From positions 1 to 35,387 of the forward strand of contig CAZTKJ010000032.1 in the NCBI GenBank assembly GCA_964614185.1: a stretch of DNA of 35,387 nucleotides, read 5' to 3'. This stretch comes from Suilimivivens sp964614185 (GTDB taxonomy: Bacteria > Bacillota > Clostridia > Lachnospirales > Lachnospiraceae). A program made the position numbers and the translations under genes. Positions within the stretch are counted from its first letter, which is position 1. The number at the start of each line of letters is the position of its first letter. Shown piece after piece: positions 30,716 through 35,387 of the stretch. Under the pieces are notes generated by a model. That model was given only the letters and a program-made list of their open reading frames with translations. It did no database searches and had not been told where the DNA came from.

Positions 30716-32470
30716 ATGGCATTCGATGGAATTACCATAGCAGCAGTTGTCAAAGAATTAAAAGACCACCTTACGGGCGGACGCATTTATAAAATTGCCC
30801 AGCCGGAAAATGATGAGCTGCTGCTTACCATAAAAACAATGGAGGGCGGACAACGCAGATTACTGCTTTCCGCAGCGGCTTCCCTTCCTCTCATTTATCT
30901 TACAGAAAGCAATAAACGGGGACCTATGACAGCTCCCAGTTTTTGTATGCTGCTTCGGAAACATCTTCAAAACGGCAGGATTACAGATATTACCCAGCCG
31001 GAACTGGAGCGGATCATACAGATCCATATTGAACATCTGAATGAGATGGGGGATTTATGTCAAAAGGTTCTGATCGTGGAAATCATGGGAAAGCACAGCA
31101 ATATTATATTTACGGACAGCGAGAATATGATCATTGACAGTATCAAACATATTTCCGGCATGGTAAGCTCTATCCGTGAAGTTCTTCCCGGAAGAGAATA
31201 TTTTATTCCCGCTACCCAGGACAAAGCCAATCCTCTGACAGCAGATTTTGAAAGTTTTGAACCTCTCATGACAGGGAAGGCTATGCCCATATTTAAAGCA
31301 ATCTATAACTCTTACACCGGTCTTTCACCTGTGATTTCCCAAGAGATCTGCATGGAGGCCGATATTGACGGAGACACTTCCACTGCCGCCTTTTCGGAAG
31401 ATCCAAATGGCCGGCAAATGCTTTTGAAGCTGTATCATACTTTTCACACCATGATGGACAAAGTAAAGCAGGGACTCTTTGATCCGGCTATTGTCTATCA
31501 AAATGGAATTCCGGCAGAATTTGCTGCTCTGCCTCTTCTTTCCTATCCTCCTGAGGATACCCGGAAGTTTGCTTCTATTTCTGCATTGCTTGAAAATTAT
31601 TATGCAGAAAAAGGCCAGATATCCCGTATCCGCCAAAAATCCGCAGATCTGCGGCGGATCGTACAGACTGCTCTTGAACGAAATGTTAAAAAATATGATC
31701 TCCAGATTCGCCAGATGAAAGATACGGAAAAAAAGGATAAATACAGAGTATATGGAGAACTTCTGAATACTTATGGCTATCATGCAGCTCCCGGCGCCAA
31801 ATCCATAGAAGCTTTGAATTACTATACCAATGAAATGATTACCATTCCTCTTGATCCGCTTTTATCCGCCTCTGATAATGCTAAGAAGTATTTTGATAAA
31901 TATAGAAAAATGAAACGCACTTATGAAGCTCTTTCTACCTTGACTGTTTCTGTAAAGGAAGAAATTGAACACCTTGAATCCATCCAGACTGCTCTTGACA
32001 TTGCTCTTCTGGAAGAAGATTTAATACAGATCAAGGAAGAATTAATTGAAAACGGCTACATCCGCAGAAAAGCAAATACCAAAAAAGTTAAAATAACCAG
32101 CAAACCCTTTCACTATATCAGCAGCGATGGTTTTCACATTTATGTAGGAAAAAATAACTATCAAAATGATGAACTTACTTTCAAATTTGCTTCAGGAGGG
32201 GATTGGTGGTTTCACGCTAAAGGCATTCCAGGATCTCATGTAATCGTAAAGACAGAAGGAGCGGAACTTCCGGATTCTACTTTTGAAGATGCCGCAAGAC
32301 TGGCTGCCTATTATTCCAAAGGCAGGGAGCAGGAAAAAATAGAAATTGATTATTTGGAAAAAAAGAATGTTAAAAAGCCAAAGGGCAGCAAACCGGGATT
32401 TGTTGTATACTATACCAATTATTCCATGATGATCGATTCCGATATTTCCCATATCCGGCTGATAGAGTAA
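30716..32470 (+). CDS. rqcH: Ribosome quality-control protein RqcH (NFACT/FbpA family)
   Basis: A 584-residue NFACT protein. The N-terminal domain begins MAFDGITIAAVVKELKDHLTGGRI; a long coiled coil with ISRIRQKSADLRRIVQTALE follows; the C-terminal NFACT-R domain has GFHIYVGKNNYQNDELTFK and WWFHAKGIPGSHVIVK. RqcH binds stalled 50S subunits and adds C-terminal alanine tails; older names are fibronectin-binding protein FbpA and FbpA-like. AAAGGAG lies upstream of the ATG. It is divergent from yicC and ends in a strong terminator. Confidence 0.94.
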   Translation: MAFDGITIAAVVKELKDHLTGGRIYKIAQPENDELLLTIKTMEGGQRRLLLSAAASLPLIYLTESNKRGPMTAPSFCMLLRKHLQNGRITDITQPELERIIQIHIEHLNEMGDLCQKVLIVEIMGKHSNIIFTDSENMIIDSIKHISGMVSSIREVLPGREYFIPATQDKANPLTADFESFEPLMTGKAMPIFKAIYNSYTGLSPVISQEICMEADIDGDTSTAAFSEDPNGRQMLLKLYHTFHTMMDKVKQGLFDPAIVYQNGIPAEFAALPLLSYPPEDTRKFASISALLENYYAEKGQISRIRQKSADLRRIVQTALERNVKKYDLQIRQMKDTEKKDKYRVYGELLNTYGYHAAPGAKSIEALNYYTNEMITIPLDPLLSASDNAKKYFDKYRKMKRTYEALSTLTVSVKEEIEHLESIQTALDIALLEEDLIQIKEELIENGYIRRKANTKKVKITSKPFHYISSDGFHIYVGKNNYQNDELTFKFASGGDWWFHAKGIPGSHVIVKTEGAELPDSTFEDAARLAAYYSKGREQEKIEIDYLEKKNVKKPKGSKPGFVVYYTNYSMMIDSDISHIRLIE

Positions 32471-32498
32471 AAAAGAGCAAGCTATGCTTGCTCTTTTT
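32470..32498 (+). terminator. Terminator after rqcH
   Basis: AAAAAGAGCAAGC pairs perfectly with GCTTGCTCTTTTT across a 3-nt loop, immediately after the rqcH stop. Confidence 0.93.
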
Positions 32499-32501
32499 CA
32501 C

Positions 32502-32577
32502 TAACATAAGGACAACCCACAAAGTGCGGCGTCCGTTGTTAACATAAGGACAGCCCACAAAGTGTGGCGCCCGTTGT
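32502..32577. repeat. Two tandem 38-bp hairpin repeats
   Basis: The 38-bp unit beginning TAACATAAGGACAACCCAC occurs at 32502-32539 and, with four changes, at 32540-32577. Each unit can fold from GGAC through CCCAC-AAA-GTG to GTCC or GCCC. It lies between the rqcH terminator and the convergent CotF-like gene. Confidence 0.88.
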
Positions 32578-32585
32578 TTATTTTC

Positions 32586-32846
32586 TTAAATAACACCAGA
32601 TGTAAACAAGCTCTTTACATGGTCGATTTCTTCCTGTGTTGCCTTTGCTGCCGGCACATAATAAGATTTTTCCCTTGCCAGCTGGTAAATTTCTTCCTGA
32701 GACTGTTCACATGCATTTCTGAACTGTTTTAAGGTCTGCTTTAATTCCTTATTCTCTGTCTGCGGAATCATCTCTCCAAAACGAACCAATTCCCCATTAA
32801 TTCCTGCCAGTGTATCTGCTACCATTGTCTTCTCATTTAACTGCAT
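32586..32846 (-). CDS. CotF-like spore coat protein
   Basis: An 86-residue helical protein resembling the coat F domain: TMVADTLAGINGELVRFGE, ENKELKQTLKQFRNACEQSQEEIYQLAREKSYYVPAAKATQ-type helices and a final VKSLF. Coat F proteins are found in spore coats and form helical bundles. Here it is the short form of a single domain. AGGAGG precedes the ATG, 11 bp after the upstream small gene, so the two are likely cotranscribed. Spore localisation is inferred from the family. Confidence 0.78.
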   Translation of the reverse strand: MQLNEKTMVADTLAGINGELVRFGEMIPQTENKELKQTLKQFRNACEQSQEEIYQLAREKSYYVPAAKATQEEIDHVKSLFTSGVI

Positions 32847-32857
32847 TACGCCACCTC

Positions 32858-33043
32858 CTACTGCAAAAATTTCATTAACTGATTTTTATTGTCTATTGCA
32901 GATTTTGCCCCTTTTTCAAAAAACTGCCTGATCTTGGGATCCTTTGAATCTGCCGCATATTCCTTCATTTTGCAATGAGTTGTGTCATAACCGCCAATCA
33001 AATGTCGCAGATTCTGTAATTCAAGTTCCGATAAATTAGCCAT
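32858..33043 (-). CDS. Small helical protein paired with the CotF-like gene
   Basis: A 61-residue protein starting MANLSELELQNLRHLIGGY; AAGGAGG lies 7 nt upstream of this ATG, so the longer frame is not used. The rest is helical with DTTHCKMKEYAADSKDPKIRQ-type heptads and a final NKNQLMKFLQ. The helix pattern and size resemble the small partner often encoded beside CotF-like proteins in Clostridia, but I do not know a function. It probably forms a bundle with its neighbour. Confidence 0.72.
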   Translation of the reverse strand: MANLSELELQNLRHLIGGYDTTHCKMKEYAADSKDPKIRQFFEKGAKSAIDNKNQLMKFLQ

Positions 33044-33113
33044 AAAAAAACCTCCTTGGAAATAATCTTCATTGAAATCTCTTTCTTTTTCATTATTTCC
33101 TGAAGGTTTCTTT

Positions 33114-34928
33114 TTATTCATCCAGCCAGTAATCTTCTTCCGGTTTTATTTCTTCTTCCCTCATTTTAAATTTTGGAATTTTTTGAGTTTTCATGGTTTC
33201 CTGAAACTTTGGTATTCTCTTAGTTTCTTCAGGTTTTAAAGCCTTTTGTGTAATTGCTGCCTCTTTTGTCCTTTTGGGTTTTTCTTCCTCCGATTTCATG
33301 AGTTTCATTTTTTTAGCAAAATGAATCAGCATATGGCCTTTGGGCATTCCCCGCATCTCTTCTTCTGTCACCGCTCCCATTCGGATAATCAGTATAAAAT
33401 ATACAACTGCTGCCAAAATAACGGCAAATAGGAGAGAAACAATGTTAACCTTACACAGATAGTACAATCCGTAATATACCAGATAAGCCACAATTCCCAT
33501 AACTGCAGACGCCGCTATAGGACGCAAAAATGTTTTATCGATCTCCTGTTTATATTCTAAATGCTTCTTTACGGAAAATCCATTCAGTATACACATCAGG
33601 AAAGAATAAATAATAATGGCAGCCACATAGTAATACGGTCCATACTGCACATCAAGTTTATAAATCATAAAAATCAGGGCTGCTGTCTGAAGAACCAGTG
33701 CTATAGCTGCATTGATCACGGGACTGTTCAATCTGCCAATGGACTGAAGCACCGCATTGGACAGAGTAGAGATTGCATAAAAAATAATACTCACCGCAAG
33801 TACCGAAAGCAGCGAGGAGGCCAGATCAATAGAAGCCCTTTGGGGATACAGTACCCACATAACAGGTTTCGCAAGCACACCGATTCCCACCGCTGCCGGT
33901 ATGGATATAAGCATAGTCGCCTTCATAGATTTAGCAACTTCTCTTCTTGCTTCTTTCTTATCTCCTTTTGCATATTCCCCGGAAATGCCGGGAATCAATG
34001 CAGAGGCCATGGCTGACGCCAGTGCAATGGGAATATTGGAAACTTTTACCGCTTTCCCCACAATTCCTGTCTGGGAAGCCACCAGAGTATCTGCAAGCTT
34101 CTTACTCTCTATCATCATCCTCTGATAAACTGTCTGATTAATATAGGTATTGGCATTATAAATAAAAGTACTTAAGATAAAAGGCGTTACCACCATCAGG
34201 ATCATTTTAAATATTTGGCTATAGGGTTCATCCTGATGCCCGGTATCCCTTGCAATCCGCTTTTGGATGGTCTTTCTGTTCAGAGCATATACCCCCGCCA
34301 TAAAAAGCAGTGCCGTAAGTACGCCAATCCCGGTACCGATAGCACCTCCTGCCGCTCCCCATGCCAGCCCTTCTTTTGTATCAATACCTCCTGCAAAATC
34401 CAGCAATAAATATGCCATCAGAATACTGAAAGCAGCATTCAGGATCTGCTCAAGGATCTGGGAAACCGAAGTCTGCACCATGGTGCCATGTGCCTGGAAA
34501 TACCCTCTGAGCACACCTAAAATACCACTGAAAAATATAGTAGGAGCCAGCACTCTGAGAGCCGGAACTGCATTGTCCAGATTGACCAGCACTCCCGCCC
34601 CTAATAACACAAATAAGCTGGCAATACCACCTACTACCAGCACATAAATAAACGCACACTGGAAAACGCGGTGTGCATTTCTATATTCTTTTACAGCTAA
34701 TTTCTGGGCAATCACTTTAGAAATAGCGGAAGGGATGCTATAGGAGGATACCAGTAGTATAATAGTGTACGCGTAGTACGCCGTATTATAGTACCCCATG
34801 CCTTCATCGCCCAAAATCATATTCATCGGACTGTTATACAACAGTCCGATGATGCGGACGATGATTCCGGCTACCGCCAGAATCCCCGCCTGCATTATAA
34901 ATCCATCATTCTTTTTTTTACTCGGCAT
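33114..34928 (-). CDS. SpoVB/MurJ-type polysaccharide flippase with a long charged tail
   Basis: A 604-residue MATE-fold transporter of the SpoVB/MurJ branch, with about 14 membrane helices. It starts with AGILAVAGIIVRIIGLLYNSPM and GYYNTAYYAYTIILLVSS, typical of SpoVB-like proteins that flip lipid-linked sugars during peptidoglycan synthesis. GYFQAHGTMVQTSVSQILEQ and LSNAVLQSIGRLNSPVINAA are conserved. Beyond the last helix (about residue 525) is an 80-residue tail rich in Lys, Glu and Pro with repeated KIPKF words. The ATG at 34928 is chosen; a TTG at 34955 overlaps the glgA end. The tail is not part of the usual fold. Confidence 0.9.
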   Translation of the reverse strand: MPSKKKNDGFIMQAGILAVAGIIVRIIGLLYNSPMNMILGDEGMGYYNTAYYAYTIILLVSSYSIPSAISKVIAQKLAVKEYRNAHRVFQCAFIYVLVVGGIASLFVLLGAGVLVNLDNAVPALRVLAPTIFFSGILGVLRGYFQAHGTMVQTSVSQILEQILNAAFSILMAYLLLDFAGGIDTKEGLAWGAAGGAIGTGIGVLTALLFMAGVYALNRKTIQKRIARDTGHQDEPYSQIFKMILMVVTPFILSTFIYNANTYINQTVYQRMMIESKKLADTLVASQTGIVGKAVKVSNIPIALASAMASALIPGISGEYAKGDKKEARREVAKSMKATMLISIPAAVGIGVLAKPVMWVLYPQRASIDLASSLLSVLAVSIIFYAISTLSNAVLQSIGRLNSPVINAAIALVLQTAALIFMIYKLDVQYGPYYYVAAIIIYSFLMCILNGFSVKKHLEYKQEIDKTFLRPIAASAVMGIVAYLVYYGLYYLCKVNIVSLLFAVILAAVVYFILIIRMGAVTEEEMRGMPKGHMLIHFAKKMKLMKSEEEKPKRTKEAAITQKALKPEETKRIPKFQETMKTQKIPKFKMREEEIKPEEDYWLDE

Positions 34929-34947
34929 CGCCTCTGCGCTCCATGTA

Positions 34948-35387
34948 TTATCCAATCAGCCAGTCATACATCTCCTGATATTTTTTAGCCGAAACATTCC
35001 ATGAAAAGTCGGCAGCCATAGCACGGTCCACAATCTTGTTCCACTCACGTTTCTTTTCGTAATAAATTTTCTCTGCATAGTAGATTGTTCCAAGCATTTC
35101 ATGGGCATTGTAATTGGTAAAGGAAAATCCCGTACCGGTACTTTCAAATTCATTGTAAGGCTCTACTGTATCTTTCAGACCGCCTGTTTCCCTGACAATG
35201 GGAACTGTACCGTAGCGAAGACTCATCAGCTGGCTTAAACCACAGGGTTCAAACAGGGACGGCATCAAAAATGCATCACATGCTGCATATATTTTATGGG
35301 ACAGAGCATCTGAATAATAAATATTAGCAGATACTTTATTGTTGTATTTCCAGTCAAAATGACGGAACATATTTTCATAACGCTCTT
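34948..35387 (-). CDS. glgA: Glycogen synthase, C-terminal part (partial)
   Basis: The frame is open to the window edge. The 146 residues visible are the end of a GT5 glycogen/starch synthase: FLMPSLFEPCGLSQLMSLRYG, then TVPIVRETGGLKDTVEPYN, with the Glu of the E-x7-E motif and the Gly-rich TGGL loop that binds ADP-glucose. It elongates glycogen from ADP-glucose. The C-terminus (NVSAKKYQEMYDWLIG) is normal. Its stop overlaps the TTG alternative of the SpoVB-like gene. Confidence 0.95.
   Translation of the reverse strand, partial: ERYENMFRHFDWKYNNKVSANIYYSDALSHKIYAACDAFLMPSLFEPCGLSQLMSLRYGTVPIVRETGGLKDTVEPYNEFESTGTGFSFTNYNAHEMLGTIYYAEKIYYEKKREWNKIVDRAMAADFSWNVSAKKYQEMYDWLIG

Overview
The window looks like a chromosomal stretch from a spore-forming, low-to-moderate-GC member of the Clostridia, most probably Lachnospiraceae. 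This is inferred from gene content and order: yicC-remA-gmk-rpoZ-rimO-pgsA-pncC-recA-recX-rny on one strand, rqcH divergent from yicC, CotF-like, SpoVB-like and SpoIIM-like proteins, Gram-positive SOS boxes, GGAGG ribosome sites and occasional GTG/TTG starts. No rRNA, tRNA, CRISPR array or prophage was seen.

Layout. (1) 1-2520: the end of an EAL cyclic-di-GMP phosphodiesterase overlaps a membrane hybrid kinase carrying receiver and HPt domains. (2) 2519-5592: a BlaI/BlaR1-type repressor and membrane-protease pair, in which the usual penicillin-sensing domain is replaced by RCC1-like repeats. The repressor promoter carries two mutually inverted operator copies. (3) 5593-9100: accessory genes, namely an XRE regulator with an unrecognised membrane protein, a Fic protein with Gln in place of the catalytic His behind a promoter wrapped in repeats, and a DUF3592 membrane protein. 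(4) 9144-11980: a small secretion and toxin cluster. It holds a barnase-family lipoprotein, a barstar domain fused to an NAD(P)H/FMN reductase, another lipoprotein and a His/Cys-rich exported peptide. A 215-bp structured inverted-repeat element ends it. (5) 12119-16944: an ArsC/Spx-like protein, an orphan N6-adenine methyltransferase, a phosphopantetheinyl transferase and hisS. (6) 17163-20829: DAHP synthase, a SpoIIM-like protein, a NUDIX hydrolase and an aminotransferase. (7) 21026-30563: the conserved housekeeping block (RNase Y, RecX, RecA, PncC, PgsA, RimO, RpoZ, Gmk, RemA, YicC), interrupted between pncC and recA by a DUF3298-like gene and the second copy of the 215-bp element. (8) 30716-35387: RqcH, two small spore-coat-like proteins, a SpoVB/MurJ-type flippase and the 3' end of glycogen synthase.

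How genes work together. The barnase and barstar-reductase genes are 3 bp apart and form a toxin/immunity pair, with the immunity domain built into a redox enzyme. The BlaI/M56-RCC1 pair should be a proteolysis-triggered derepression switch for an unknown signal. RecA/RecX are SOS-controlled. The block from yicC is a tightly packed operon with stop/start overlaps, reading from a consensus promoter that is divergent with rqcH.

The strongest candidates for new biology are the barnase/barstar-flavodoxin module, the BlaR1-RCC1 sensor, the two-copy structured element and the Fic gene with its repeat-wrapped promoter. Starts were moved from the longest open frame where a Shine-Dalgarno site or family length argued for it. 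All family assignments come from reading motifs by eye.
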